In this document: in pieces, positions 8,259-17,560 of the stretch
Layout: each line of letters opens with the position of its first letter
How positions within the stretch are numbered: the stretch's first letter is position 1
NCBI RefSeq assembly: GCF_030657435.1
Contig: NZ_JAUTWS010000004.1
Location: 124,001-188,000, forward strand
Source: Paracraurococcus lichenis
GTDB lineage: Bacteria > Pseudomonadota > Alphaproteobacteria > Acetobacterales > Acetobacteraceae
Direction: 5' to 3'
Length of the DNA: 64,000 bases
The notes under the pieces: generated by a model
The model's input: only the letters and a program-made list of their open reading frames with translations
Told to the model about the DNA's origin: nothing
Database searches by the model: none
Position numbers and translations under genes: made by a program

Positions 8259-10958
8259 ATGCTGGACAAGACCCTGACCCCGGGCAGCTTCGAGACCCGC
8301 CTCTACGAGGGCTGGGAGCGCTCGGGCGCCTTCGCGGCCCATCCCGAGAGCGGCGCGCAGCCCTTCACCATCATGATCCCGCCGCCCAATGTCACGGGCA
8401 GCCTGCACATGGGTCATGCGCTGACCTTCACGATTCAGGACACGCTCGTCCGCTGGCGGCGGATGCAGGGCCGGGACGTGCTGTGGCAGCCGGGGACGGA
8501 CCATGCCGGCATCGCCACCCAGATGGTGGTGGAGCGGCTGCTGGCGCAGGAGGGCAACCAGGACCGCCGCAGCCTGGGCCGCGAGGCCTTCGTCGAGCGG
8601 GTCTGGCAATGGAAGGCCGAGAGCGGCGGGACCATCACCCGCCAGCTCCGCCGGCTCGGCGCCTCGCTGGACTGGCCGCGCGAGCGCTTCACCATGGATG
8701 CGGGCCTCTCCCAGGCCGTGCTCGAGGTCTTCGTCACCCTCCACAAGGAGGGGCTGATCTACCGCGACCGCCGCCTGGTGAACTGGGACCCGAAGCTGCT
8801 GACGGCGATCTCCGACCTCGAGGTCGAGAGCCGCGAGGTGAAGGGGCATCTCTGGACCCTGCGCTACCCGGTGGAAGGCGCGCCGGGCGAGTTCCTGCGG
8901 GTGGCCACGACCCGGCCCGAGACCATGCTCGGCGACACCGCGGTCGCCGTGCATCCGGAGGATCCCCGCTTCGCCGCGCTGGTCGGCAAGCGGGTGATCC
9001 TGCCGCTGGTCGGCCGCGCCATCCCGGTTGTGGCGGATACCTATTCGGACCCGGAGAAGGGCACCGGCGCGGTGAAGATCACCCCGGCGCATGACTTCAA
9101 CGATTTCGAGGTCGGAAGGCGCCACGGCCTTGCCATGCCGACGGTACTGGACCCGGAGGCACGGGTCACGGTGGCCGAGATCGAGGCGGAGCTGCGCGCG
9201 GTCGATGGCGTGGCGGAGCCGGACTTCGTGCGCGGCCTCGCCGGCAAGGACCGGTCCGTGGCGCGGAAGGCCATCATCGCCAGGCTCGAGGAGCTCGGCC
9301 TGCTGGAGAAGGTCGAGCCGCACACCCATCAGGTGCCGCATGGCGATCGCGGCGGCGTGCCGATCGAGCCGCGGCTGACCTGGCAGTGGTACTGCGACGC
9401 GGCGACGCTGGCGAAGCCGGCGGTCGAGGCGGTCGAGTCGGGCCGGATGAAATTCGTCCCGAAGAGCTGGGAGAACACCTTCTTCGCCTGGATGCGGGAC
9501 ATCCAGCCCTGGTGCATTTCCCGCCAGCTCTGGTGGGGCCACCAGATCCCGGCCTGGTACGGGCCGGAGGGCAGCATCTTCGTCGAGAAGAGCGAGGCGG
9601 AGGCGCAGGAAGCGGCGCGCGCGAAGTTCGGCCGTGACGTCGAGCTCACGCGCGACGAGGACGTGCTGGACACCTGGTTCAGCTCGGCGCTCTGGCCCTT
9701 CTCGACGCTCGGCTGGCCGGAGCGGACCGACGAGGTCGCGCGCTACTACCCCGGCGACGTGCTGGTGACGGGCTTCGACATCATCTTCTTCTGGGTCGCC
9801 CGGATGATGATGATGGGCCAGCACTTCATGCAGGACGTGCCCTTCCGCGACATCTACATCCACGGCCTGGTCCGCGACGAGAAGGGCCAGAAGATGTCGA
9901 AGTCCAAGGGGAACGTCATGGACCCCCTGGAGCTGATCGACGCCTATGGCGCGGACGCGCTGCGCTTCACCATCTGCGCGCTCACCGGCCCGGGGCGCGA
10001 CGTGAAGCTCGGCCGCAAGCGGGTCGAGGACTATCGCGGCTTCATCACCAAGATCTGGAACGCCGCGCGTTTTTGCGAGTCGAACGGCGTCGTTGTCGAT
10101 CCTGCATGGCGACCGGAGGATGCGAAGACGCCGCTGGCGCGCTGGATCCTGGACGCGGCGAACCGCACGGTGGCGGAGGCGACGGCGGCGCTCGAGGCCT
10201 ATCGCTTCGACGACTATGCCGGCGCCTGCTACCGCTTCACCTGGAACACCTTCTGCGACTGGTTCATCGAATTCGCCAAGCCGGTGCTGAACGGCCCGGA
10301 CGGGCCAGTGAAGGCGGAGGTGAAGGGCGCGGCGCAGCACGTGCTGGGGACCATCCTGCGGCTGCTGCACCCGGCGATTCCCTTCGTCACCGAGGAGCTC
10401 TGGGACCGCTTCGGCTATGGGCCCGAGTGCAGCCTGATCCGCGAGGCCTGGCCCACGGCGGTGCCAGTGGCGGAGGCCGAGGCGGCGCGGGAGGAGCTGG
10501 ACTGGGTGGTGCGGCTCGTCACCGAGGTCCGTGCCGTGCGCTCCGAGGTCAATGTCCCGCCCTCCGTCACCACGCCGCTGCTGATGCGGGATGCGGCGCC
10601 GGAGAGCCTGGCGCGGGCGGCGCGCTGGATCGAGGCGATCCGCCGCCTCGGCCGCGTCACCGAGGTCACGCCGTTGCAGGGCGAGGCGCCGAAGGGCGTG
10701 GCCCAGGTGGTGGTCGGCGAGGCGACGGTGATGCTGCCGCTGGAAGGCGTCATCGACATCCCGGCGGAGCGGGCGCGGCTCGCCAAGGCGCGCGGCGCGG
10801 CCGAGGGCGAGGTGAAGAAGATCACCGCCAAGCTCTCGAATGCCGATTTCGTCGCCCGTGCGCCGGAGGAGGTGGTGGAGGAGAACCGCGAGCGCCTTGC
10901 CGCCGCGCAGGTGGAGATCGCGCGCCTCGACGCGGCGCTGGCGCGGATCGGCGGCTGA
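8259..10958 (+). CDS. valS: Valyl-tRNA synthetase
   Basis: An 899-residue class Ia synthetase charging tRNA-Val. The HIGH signature is PPPNVTGSLHMGHAL (HMGH at 50-53) and the KMSKS loop is KMSKSKGN at about 545. The connective editing domain lies between them (TTRPETMLGDTAVAVHPED, then GTGAVKITPAHDFNDFEVG). An anticodon-binding domain and a C-terminal coiled coil (about 835-895, rich in Arg, Glu and Ala) complete it. The ATG at 8259 gives the usual MLDKT start; an upstream in-frame TTG at 8223 adds a Gly/Pro-rich stretch without homology character. Length is normal. Confidence 0.97.
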   Translation: MLDKTLTPGSFETRLYEGWERSGAFAAHPESGAQPFTIMIPPPNVTGSLHMGHALTFTIQDTLVRWRRMQGRDVLWQPGTDHAGIATQMVVERLLAQEGNQDRRSLGREAFVERVWQWKAESGGTITRQLRRLGASLDWPRERFTMDAGLSQAVLEVFVTLHKEGLIYRDRRLVNWDPKLLTAISDLEVESREVKGHLWTLRYPVEGAPGEFLRVATTRPETMLGDTAVAVHPEDPRFAALVGKRVILPLVGRAIPVVADTYSDPEKGTGAVKITPAHDFNDFEVGRRHGLAMPTVLDPEARVTVAEIEAELRAVDGVAEPDFVRGLAGKDRSVARKAIIARLEELGLLEKVEPHTHQVPHGDRGGVPIEPRLTWQWYCDAATLAKPAVEAVESGRMKFVPKSWENTFFAWMRDIQPWCISRQLWWGHQIPAWYGPEGSIFVEKSEAEAQEAARAKFGRDVELTRDEDVLDTWFSSALWPFSTLGWPERTDEVARYYPGDVLVTGFDIIFFWVARMMMMGQHFMQDVPFRDIYIHGLVRDEKGQKMSKSKGNVMDPLELIDAYGADALRFTICALTGPGRDVKLGRKRVEDYRGFITKIWNAARFCESNGVVVDPAWRPEDAKTPLARWILDAANRTVAEATAALEAYRFDDYAGACYRFTWNTFCDWFIEFAKPVLNGPDGPVKAEVKGAAQHVLGTILRLLHPAIPFVTEELWDRFGYGPECSLIREAWPTAVPVAEAEAAREELDWVVRLVTEVRAVRSEVNVPPSVTTPLLMRDAAPESLARAARWIEAIRRLGRVTEVTPLQGEAPKGVAQVVVGEATVMLPLEGVIDIPAERARLAKARGAAEGEVKKITAKLSNADFVARAPEEVVEENRERLAAAQVEIARLDAALARIGG

Positions 10959-10975
10959 CGGCCCGCGGCGCCAGC

Positions 10976-11953
10976 CTATCCGGGCGTGGCGCCGCTCGCC
11001 TTCACCAGGTCCCGCATCAGCGGCTCTTGTCCCCGGGCATAGGCGGCGTAATCCTCCGGCCCGGCCAGCCAGGGCGTCGCGCCGTTCTCGGTGAAGACGC
11101 GCACCACCTCCGGGCTCCGCAGCGCCTGGTGCGAGAGCGCGGCCATCCGCAGCACCATGGCCGGCGGCAGCCCGGCCGGCGCCACCATGCCGTTCCAGCT
11201 CGTCAGGTCGAAGCCGGGCAGGACCTCCGCCATGGTCGGGACCTCCGGCAGCACCGGGCTGCGCTCCGGGCTGGTCACCGCCAGCGCCCGCACCTTGCCG
11301 TCGCGGATCGAGGCATAGGGCCCCGCGAGGTTGTCGAAGATCGCCTGCACCTGGCCCGCGAGCAGGTCCACCAGCGCCGGCGCGCCGCCGCGGTACTGCA
11401 CGAAGGGCATGTCGGTGCCGGTGCGCCGCTTGAACAACTCGCCCGAGAGGTGCGGCGTCGTACCGGCCCCGCCGGTCGCGTAGTTGAACCGGCCGGGATG
11501 GGCCCGCAGCAGCGCGATGAACTCCGGCAGGGTCCGTGCCGGGACGTCGAGATTGACGATAAGCACGTTGGGCTGCCGGTAGAGCCCGGTCACGTGGGTA
11601 TAGTCGCGCGCGGGGTCGTAGGGCAGGCCGGGGAAGAGGGAAGGGGCGATCGCCAGGTTCGCCGCGCCGCCGAGGCCCATCGTGTACCCATCCGCCCGGG
11701 CCTTGGCGATGGCATCGCTGCCCACGGTCCCGCCGGCGCCGGTGCGGTTCTCCACCACAAATTGCTGGCCGGTGATCTGCGTCATCGCCTGGCAGAAGGC
11801 GCGGCAGAGCAGGTCGTTGGCGCCGCCCGGGGCGTAGAGGTTGATGAAGCGCGCGGTCTGGCGCGGCCAGTCGCCGCCCTGGGCGCGGGCGATGGCAGGC
11901 GTGGCGAGACCCGCCGCGAGCAGCGCGCGGCGGGGCAGGGCGGTCGGGGGCAT
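10976..11953 (-). CDS. Bug-family tripartite tricarboxylate carrier substrate-binding protein
   Basis: A 325-residue periplasmic binding protein of the Bug/TctC family. An N-terminal export signal with twin arginines (PRRALLAAGLATPAIARAQ) precedes the mature domain. Family segments include RFINLYAPGGANDLLCR, VVENRTGAGGTVGSDAIAKA, GTTPHLSGELFKRRTG and VQYRGGAPALVDLLAGQVQ. These proteins bind carboxylates such as citrate or aromatic acids. No TctA/TctB permease is nearby, which is common for the expanded Bug families of beta- and alphaproteobacteria. An open frame continues upstream of the chosen ATG (11953), but only from here does the signal peptide begin. Confidence 0.9.
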   Translation of the reverse strand: MPPTALPRRALLAAGLATPAIARAQGGDWPRQTARFINLYAPGGANDLLCRAFCQAMTQITGQQFVVENRTGAGGTVGSDAIAKARADGYTMGLGGAANLAIAPSLFPGLPYDPARDYTHVTGLYRQPNVLIVNLDVPARTLPEFIALLRAHPGRFNYATGGAGTTPHLSGELFKRRTGTDMPFVQYRGGAPALVDLLAGQVQAIFDNLAGPYASIRDGKVRALAVTSPERSPVLPEVPTMAEVLPGFDLTSWNGMVAPAGLPPAMVLRMAALSHQALRSPEVVRVFTENGATPWLAGPEDYAAYARGQEPLMRDLVKASGATPG

Positions 11954-12066
11954 CGGGCGTCTCCCTCGGTGCGGCTCTCTGCGGCCGGTTCGAGGGCAGT
12001 CTGCGGCGGCGCGGGGCGCCGGCGCCAGCGCATTCGACGGGTCGGGTGCGGCCGCGCCGTCCTGCT

Positions 12067-12630
12067 TCAGTCCTCGAAGAGGTCCTCGACGCGGATGGTG
12101 ATGCCCGGCGGGTCGAGCACCAGCGACCCGCTGCCGGCGATCCAGGTCGCATGCGTGCCGTCCGGCACCCGGCGGTGGTGGATGGCCATGCGGCTGTCGG
12201 CATCCAGGATGAGGTAGTGCTGGATGCTCGGGATGCGGAAATAGTCGGGCAGCTTGCGGACCAGGTCGATCCGCGCGGTCGAGGGCGAGGCGACCTCCAC
12301 CACGATGACCGGCGTCGGGGCCACCAGCGACTCCGGCGCCACCCGCTCCCCGCAATTCACCACCACATCAGGCAGGTAGGACCGGCTCTCGCTCACCTCG
12401 ACGGCGAGGCCGTCCACGAAGGCCTGGCAGGGCAGGCCGGCCGCGCGGATGGCGTTGCGCAGCGCCAGCCAGGCCTGGGCCTTGGTCGCGGCATGCGCCG
12501 CCCGCTCCGGCGCCATGGCCGCGACCTTGCCGTCGAACAACTCGTACCGGCCGTCCGGCTGGGCCGCGGCCCAGGCGTAGAACTCGGCAAGCGTCATCCG
12601 ATGCGTCGGGATCTTGGTCGGCTCGGCCAT
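12067..12630 (-). CDS. Uma2 family (DUF820) restriction-endonuclease-like protein
   Basis: A 187-residue PD-(D/E)XK-fold protein. Characteristic parts are RMTLAEFYAWAAAQPDGRYEL at the N-terminus, LPDVVVNCGERV (the core Asp), VIVVEVASPSTARIDLVRKLPDY (core Glu-Val and the downstream Lys) and IQHYLILDADSRMAIHHRR. Uma2 proteins are most numerous in cyanobacteria and are scattered elsewhere; their substrate is not established and most lack a partner gene. It is transcribed away from ilvD. Intact and of normal length. Confidence 0.85.
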   Translation of the reverse strand: MAEPTKIPTHRMTLAEFYAWAAAQPDGRYELFDGKVAAMAPERAAHAATKAQAWLALRNAIRAAGLPCQAFVDGLAVEVSESRSYLPDVVVNCGERVAPESLVAPTPVIVVEVASPSTARIDLVRKLPDYFRIPSIQHYLILDADSRMAIHHRRVPDGTHATWIAGSGSLVLDPPGITIRVEDLFED

Positions 12631-12803
12631 GGCGTATCCGATATGGTCCTTGCCCCGATCCTGGACCAGCCCCGCCCGCCGGGTCCATCGCCGCGCGCCT
12701 TGGCAAGGCGGCCCTTGCCACCCTACACCGGCAGCAAGGGGCGGATCGGCCGCGGGGCAGCGCTCCCGGCCGGAAGCGGGCCGCGCCGCGAGGGAGAGAC
12801 GGA

Positions 12804-14522
12804 ATGACCACCTGGGACAAGTCCAGGCTGCCCAGCCGCCACGTGTCCATCGGGCCGGAGCGGGCGCCCCATCGCAGCTACTACTACGCCATGGGCATGA
12901 CGAAGGAGGAGATCGCCTCCCCCCTCGTCGGCGTCGCCACCTGCTGGAACGAGGCCGCGCCCTGCAACATCGCCCTCAGCCGCCAGGCCCAGGCGGTCAA
13001 GCGCGGCGTCGCCGCCTCCGGCGCCGCCCCGCGCGAGTTCACCACCATCACGGTGACCGACGGCATCGCCATGGGCCACCAGGGCATGAAGGCCTCGCTG
13101 GTCTCCCGCGACGTCATCGCCGATTCCGTCGAGCTGACGATGCGCGGCCATTGCTACGACGCGCTGGTCGGCCTCGCCGGCTGCGACAAGACGCTCCCCG
13201 GCATGATGATGGTCATGCTGCGCCTCAACGTGCCCAGCGTCTTCCTCTATGGCGGCTCGATCCGTCCGGGGCAGTTCCGCGGCAGGGACGTCACCGTTCT
13301 CGACATCTTCGAGGCGGTGGGCAGCCATGCCGCGGGCAACATGTCGGACGCCGACCTCGAGGAGCTGGAGCAGCATGCCTGCCCCGGCGCTGGCGCCTGC
13401 GGCGGCCAGTTCACCGCCAATACCATGGCCTGCATCTCGGAGGTCATCGGCCTCGCCCTGCCGCATTCCGCCGGCGCCCCGGCACCGGACGAGGAGCGGG
13501 ACAAATGGGCCTACCAGTCCGGCGTCGCGGTGGTGGACCTGATCAAGAGCGGGCTCCGGCCGCGCGACATCGTCACCCGCAAGGCGCTGGAGAATGCCGC
13601 GCGCATCGTCGGCGCGACCGGCGGTTCCACCAATGCCGCGCTGCACCTGCCCGCCATCGCGCATGAGGCCGGGATCGACTTCCCGCTCGAGGAGGTGGCG
13701 CGGCTGATGCGCGACACGCCGCATATCGCCGACCTCAAGCCGGGCGGCCGCTACGTGGCGCAGGACGTGCACCGCATCGGCGGCGTGCCGGTCATCATCA
13801 AGGCGCTGCTGGAGGCCGGGCTGCTGCACGGCGATTGCCCGACGGTCACCGGCAAGACGCTGGCCGAGAACCACAAGGACGTGGTCTTCCCGACCGACCA
13901 GGACGTGGTGCGGCCGGTCTCCAACCCGATCTCGAAGATCGGCGGCGTGGTCAGCCTCTTCGGCAACCTCGCGCCGGACGGCGCCATCGTGAAGATCGCC
14001 GGCATGGAGAAGCTGCGCTTCGAGGGCACGGCGCTCTGCTTCGACTGCGAGGAGGACGCCTTCGCCGCGGTCGAGGCGCGCGCCTACAAGCCGGGCGACG
14101 TCATCGTCATCCGCTACGAGGGACCGAAGGGCGGCCCCGGCATGCGGGAGATGCTGTCGACCACCAGCGCCATCTACGGCCAGGGCATGGGCGACAAGGT
14201 GGCCTTGATCACGGATGGCCGCTTCTCCGGCGCCACCCGCGGCTTCTGCATCGGCCATGTCGGGCCGGAGGCGGCGGTGGGCGGGCCGATCGGGCTGCTC
14301 AGGAACGGCGACCGGATCGTCATCGATGCCGGGAAGGGCACGATCGACGTCGCGCTGTCCGAGGCGGAGCTGGCGCAGCGCAAGGCCGAGTGGAAGCCCC
14401 GCGGCCACAACTTCAACAGCGGTGCGCTGTGGAAGTATGCCCAGACCGTCGGCCCCGCCCGGTACGGCGCGGTGACGCATCCGGGCGCCAAGGCGGAGAC
14501 GCATGTCTATGCCGATATCTGA
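12804..14522 (+). CDS. ilvD: Dihydroxy-acid dehydratase
   Basis: A 572-residue Fe-S dehydratase of branched-chain amino acid synthesis that converts 2,3-dihydroxyisovalerate and its isoleucine analogue to 2-keto acids. The likely cluster cysteines are C54 (WNEAAPC), C127 (GLAGCDKTLPGMM) and C199 (CPGAGACGGQFTANTM); GGSTNAALHLPAIAHEAG and the C-terminal GRFSGATRGFCIGHVGPEA are further signatures. GAGGGAGAGACGG provides the ribosome binding site. It is monocistronic, with a strong terminator directly behind it. Confidence 0.96.
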   Translation: MTTWDKSRLPSRHVSIGPERAPHRSYYYAMGMTKEEIASPLVGVATCWNEAAPCNIALSRQAQAVKRGVAASGAAPREFTTITVTDGIAMGHQGMKASLVSRDVIADSVELTMRGHCYDALVGLAGCDKTLPGMMMVMLRLNVPSVFLYGGSIRPGQFRGRDVTVLDIFEAVGSHAAGNMSDADLEELEQHACPGAGACGGQFTANTMACISEVIGLALPHSAGAPAPDEERDKWAYQSGVAVVDLIKSGLRPRDIVTRKALENAARIVGATGGSTNAALHLPAIAHEAGIDFPLEEVARLMRDTPHIADLKPGGRYVAQDVHRIGGVPVIIKALLEAGLLHGDCPTVTGKTLAENHKDVVFPTDQDVVRPVSNPISKIGGVVSLFGNLAPDGAIVKIAGMEKLRFEGTALCFDCEEDAFAAVEARAYKPGDVIVIRYEGPKGGPGMREMLSTTSAIYGQGMGDKVALITDGRFSGATRGFCIGHVGPEAAVGGPIGLLRNGDRIVIDAGKGTIDVALSEAELAQRKAEWKPRGHNFNSGALWKYAQTVGPARYGAVTHPGAKAETHVYADI

Positions 14523-14546
14523 CATCGGCGGGTGACGCGGATTTCA

Positions 14547-14576
14547 CGCGGGCGGCGGCGGTGCCGCCCGCGTTTT
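14547..14576 (+). terminator. Intrinsic terminator after ilvD
   Basis: Stem CGCGGGCGGC (14547-14556) / GCCGCCCGCG (14563-14572), loop of 6, followed by TTTT. Confidence 0.8.
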
Positions 14577-14620
14577 GCCGCAAGCCGGGCGTTTCCTTCC
14601 GCATCGAAGGAGCCCCCGTC

Positions 14621-14806
14621 ATGCGTCTCCGCCCGCTGCTAATCCTGCCCTTGCTCGCCGTCCTCGGCGGCTGCGCGGTCTATCCCGCGCCCTATGCCGC
14701 GCCGCGGCCCTATGTCTATGCGCCGCCGCCCCCGCCGCCGCATTATGGCTGGGGCTACCGCCCCTATGGCTATTACGGCTACGGGCCGGGCTGGCGCCGC
14801 TGGTAG
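14621..14806 (+). CDS. Small Tyr/Pro/Gly-rich lipoprotein
   Basis: A 61-residue predicted lipoprotein. The signal MRLRPLLILPLLAVLGGC carries a good lipobox (LGGC, Cys18). The mature part of 43 residues is almost only Tyr, Pro, Gly, Ala and Arg (YAPPPPPPHYGWGYRPYGYY). A purine-rich GAAGGAGCC lies before the ATG. No known function; such short low-complexity lipoproteins are frequent in this group and are often missed by annotation. A second tiny lipoprotein follows in the same direction. Confidence 0.65.
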   Translation: MRLRPLLILPLLAVLGGCAVYPAPYAAPRPYVYAPPPPPPHYGWGYRPYGYYGYGPGWRRW

Positions 14807-14896
14807 GGCTCACGCAGGCGTTTACGTTCCGGGCTGCGACCGGAAGGGGGTCTTCTCGTTGTAGCGCGGGATCGAACCAGCCGGAAGGAACCCGCC

Positions 14897-15070
14897 ATGC
14901 GAACCCTGCCCGTGATCGCCGCCATTGCCGCGGGGCTGGCCGTGACGGCCTGCACCTATGTGGAGCGCGAGCGGCCGCCGCCCGCACCGATCGTGCTGCA
15001 GCAGCCCGCCGCGCCGCCGGCGGTGGTGCAGACCCCGCCGCCGACGGTCACCGTCCGGCCGAGCTACTGA
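14897..15070 (+). CDS. Small Pro-rich lipoprotein
   Basis: A 57-residue predicted lipoprotein: MRTLPVIAAIAAGLAVTAC ends in a lipobox (VTAC, Cys19), and the mature 39 residues are rich in Pro, Val and Ala with a charged YVERERPPP start. The ribosome binding site GGAAGGAA precedes the ATG. It ends 18 bases from the convergent xthA stop. Function unknown. Confidence 0.65.
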   Translation: MRTLPVIAAIAAGLAVTACTYVERERPPPAPIVLQQPAAPPAVVQTPPPTVTVRPSY

Positions 15071-15088
15071 GGCTGGGCCAAGCCCCGG

Positions 15089-15859
15089 TCAGCGCAATTC
15101 GCACCAGACCGGGGCGTGGTCGCTCGGCTGCTCCTCGGACCGCGCGGTCGTATCCACGCCGCAGGCGACCAGCCGCTCCGCCAATTCCGGGCTGAGCAGG
15201 ACATGGTCGATGCGCAGGCCGCGATTGGATTCGAAGGCCGGGCCATAGTCCCAGTAGGTGAAGGGCGCGTCCTGCGAGTGCAGCGCCCGCAGGGCGTCCG
15301 TCATGCCGGCATGCAGCAGGGTGCGGAAGCGCGCCCGGCTCTCCGGCCGGACCAGCGCGTCGGTCGGGGACAGGCCGCCGGGGCAGAGATCCGCCTCGGT
15401 CGGGCAGACATTGAAGTCGCCGAGCACCGCGACGGGCCGGAAGTGGTCCAGCCGCGCCTGCACCCAGTCGGCCAGGCGGTCCATCCAGCGCAGCTTGTAG
15501 CCGAAGCCGTCCTCCCCCCCGGAATTGCCGTTGGGCAGGTAGATGCCGGCGACCTCCATGTCGGCCGCCCGCACCGCGACGAAGCGCGCCTGCGCATCCT
15601 CGGCATCGCCCGGCAGGGCCTCCGCCGTCACCTCGAAGGGGATCCGGCCGAGCACCGCGACGCCGTTGCGCCCGCCGGGCTGGCCCACCGCGCGCATCTC
15701 GTAGCCGGCATCGGCGAGGTCCAGCGCCGGGAACTCCTCGGTCCTGCATTTCAGCTCCTGCAGGACAACGAGGTCGGGGCTGTGCCGCGCCAGGAAGCGC
15801 TTCAGGTGCGGCACGCGCCGGCGGATGGAGTTGACGTTGAAGGTGGCGAGGCGGGTCAT
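15089..15859 (-). CDS. xthA: Exodeoxyribonuclease III
   Basis: A 256-residue AP endonuclease/3'-5' exonuclease of the EEP fold used in base-excision repair. Visible active-site motifs are ATFNVNSIRRR (Asn8), LQELKC (Glu35), GIYLPNG, AVLGDFNVCPTEAD (Asp/Asn pair), LRIDHVLLS and the terminal SDHAPVW. Normal length. It is followed at its 5' side by erpA on the same strand, 39 bases away, a gene order common in Rhodospirillales. Confidence 0.95.
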   Translation of the reverse strand: MTRLATFNVNSIRRRVPHLKRFLARHSPDLVVLQELKCRTEEFPALDLADAGYEMRAVGQPGGRNGVAVLGRIPFEVTAEALPGDAEDAQARFVAVRAADMEVAGIYLPNGNSGGEDGFGYKLRWMDRLADWVQARLDHFRPVAVLGDFNVCPTEADLCPGGLSPTDALVRPESRARFRTLLHAGMTDALRALHSQDAPFTYWDYGPAFESNRGLRIDHVLLSPELAERLVACGVDTTARSEEQPSDHAPVWCELR

Positions 15860-15898
15860 GCCGCCACCATCGCCGCTCGCGGTCCCGGCGTGAAGCCG

Positions 15899-16249
15899 TC
15901 AGCCGACCGAGAAGCTGACGCCGCAGCCGCAGCCCGACACCGCCTGCGGGTTCCGCAGGGTGAAATGGGCGCCGATCAGCGCCTCGTTCCAGTCGAGCTC
16001 GGCGCCGGCCAGCAGGTCGAGCGAGACCGGGTCGACGAAGACCCGCGCCCCGCCCTGCTCCACCACCAGGTCGTCCGGCTCGGCCGCATCGGCCAGCGCG
16101 AAGCCGTACTGGAAGCCGGAGCAGCCGCCGGCACTGACCGAGACGCGGAGGCCGGCGCCGGGGCGGCCCTCGCGTTGCGCGATCTCCGCCACCTCGGCGG
16201 CGGCGCGCGGGGTCACGCGGAAACGGGGCAGGTCGGAACCGTCGGGCAT
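15899..16249 (-). CDS. erpA: Iron-sulfur cluster insertion protein (A-type carrier)
   Basis: A 116-residue HesB/IscA-fold carrier that passes Fe-S clusters to apoproteins. The three ligand cysteines are present: C43 in SAGGCSGFQYGF, and C107 and C109 in SGCGCGVSFS. FVDPVSLDLLAGAELDW is the family core. ErpA rather than IscA is suggested by position beside dgt and by the C-terminus, and complex I in this window is an obvious client. It is transcribed divergently from dgt. Confidence 0.92.
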   Translation of the reverse strand: MPDGSDLPRFRVTPRAAAEVAEIAQREGRPGAGLRVSVSAGGCSGFQYGFALADAAEPDDLVVEQGGARVFVDPVSLDLLAGAELDWNEALIGAHFTLRNPQAVSGCGCGVSFSVG

Positions 16250-16381
16250 CGTGCTCTCCTGGCGGGGCGGCAGAGGGGGCGCCGGCCGCGCGCTGTCGCC
16301 CGGAAGATAGGCGCTGGGCTGCCCGGTTTCCAACCACCGCCGCGGTTGCGGCGCCCCCCGGCGCCCTGTTAGGCACACGGC

Positions 16382-17539
16382 ATGACCGACCAGGCCCGCG
16401 CCCCTTGGGCTGTCCAGCCCGAAGCCTCCCGCGGCCGGCTGCACGCGGAGCCGGGCGGTGACGCGCGCTCCCCCTTCCAGCGGGACCGGGACCGGATCAT
16501 CCATACCGGCGCCTTCCGCCGCCTGCAGTACAAGACCCAGGTCTTCGTCTTCCATGAGGGCGACTATTTCCGCACCCGCCTGACCCACTCTATCGAGGTC
16601 GCGCAGATCGCCCGCGCCATCGCCCGGCGGCTGCAACTGGATGAGGATCTGGCGGAGGCGCTGGCGCTCGCCCACGACCTCGGCCATCCGCCCTTCGGCC
16701 ATGCCGGGGAGGAGGCGCTCGATTCGCAGATGCGCCCCTATGGCGGCTTCGACCACAATGCCCAGTCGCTGAAGGTCGTGACGCTGCTCGAGGCCCGCTA
16801 CGCCGATTTCGACGGGCTTAACCTCTCCTGGGAGACGCTGGAGGGCTTGGCCAAGCACAATGGCCCGGTCCGCCGCCCGACCGGCTACATCGCCGAATAC
16901 GATGCGCGGCACGGCCTCGACCTCGCCACCCATGCCTCGGCCGAGGCGCAGGTGGCCGCGCTGGCCGACGACATCGCCTACAACAACCACGACCTGGATG
17001 ACGGCGTCCGTGCCCGGCTCTTCACGCTGGAGGAAGCGGCGGCCCTGCCGCTGATCGGCGACGCCTACCAAGCCGTGCGCTCGGCGCATCCGAACATCCC
17101 GCGCGAGCGGATGATCACGGAGACGGTGCGGCGCGTCATCAATGCCATGGTGCAGGACGTGGTGACCGAGGCCGCGCGCCGCATCGCCGCCCTCGACCCG
17201 CGGAGCGCCGACGACATCCGCGCGGCGGCGGAGCCGGTCGTCGCCTTCTCCGCCCCGATGCAGGAGGCCAACCTGCTGATCCGCGACTTCCTGTTCCACC
17301 GGATGTACCGCCACTGGCGGGTGAACCGGGCCATGCAGAAGTCGAAGCGGGCCAGCCAGGTGATCTTCCAGCTCCTGCATGGCGGGCCGCAGATGCTGCC
17401 GCAGGAATGGCGGGACCGGGCGGGCGAGCCCGGCTCCGCCCAGGCGGCGCGGGTGGTCTGCGACTATATCGCCGGCATGACCGACCGCTACGCGCTGGAG
17501 GAGCACCGGCGCCTGACGGACCCGAACATCCCGGGCTGA
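16382..17539 (+). CDS. dgt: Deoxyguanosinetriphosphate triphosphohydrolase-like protein
   Basis: A 385-residue HD-domain dNTPase. Metal ligands are seen in RLTHSIEVAQIA (His69), ALAHDLGHPPFGHAGE (H98-D99) and the later ALADDIAYNNHDLDDG. GYFRTR-type and RRLQYKTQVF segments mark the type 2 dGTPase subfamily. It lowers dGTP or other dNTP pools. Divergent pairing with erpA is the common order in alphaproteobacteria. Confidence 0.94.
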   Translation: MTDQARAPWAVQPEASRGRLHAEPGGDARSPFQRDRDRIIHTGAFRRLQYKTQVFVFHEGDYFRTRLTHSIEVAQIARAIARRLQLDEDLAEALALAHDLGHPPFGHAGEEALDSQMRPYGGFDHNAQSLKVVTLLEARYADFDGLNLSWETLEGLAKHNGPVRRPTGYIAEYDARHGLDLATHASAEAQVAALADDIAYNNHDLDDGVRARLFTLEEAAALPLIGDAYQAVRSAHPNIPRERMITETVRRVINAMVQDVVTEAARRIAALDPRSADDIRAAAEPVVAFSAPMQEANLLIRDFLFHRMYRHWRVNRAMQKSKRASQVIFQLLHGGPQMLPQEWRDRAGEPGSAQAARVVCDYIAGMTDRYALEEHRRLTDPNIPG

Positions 17540-17560
17540 CCGGCGCGGGCGCCGCCGGGC

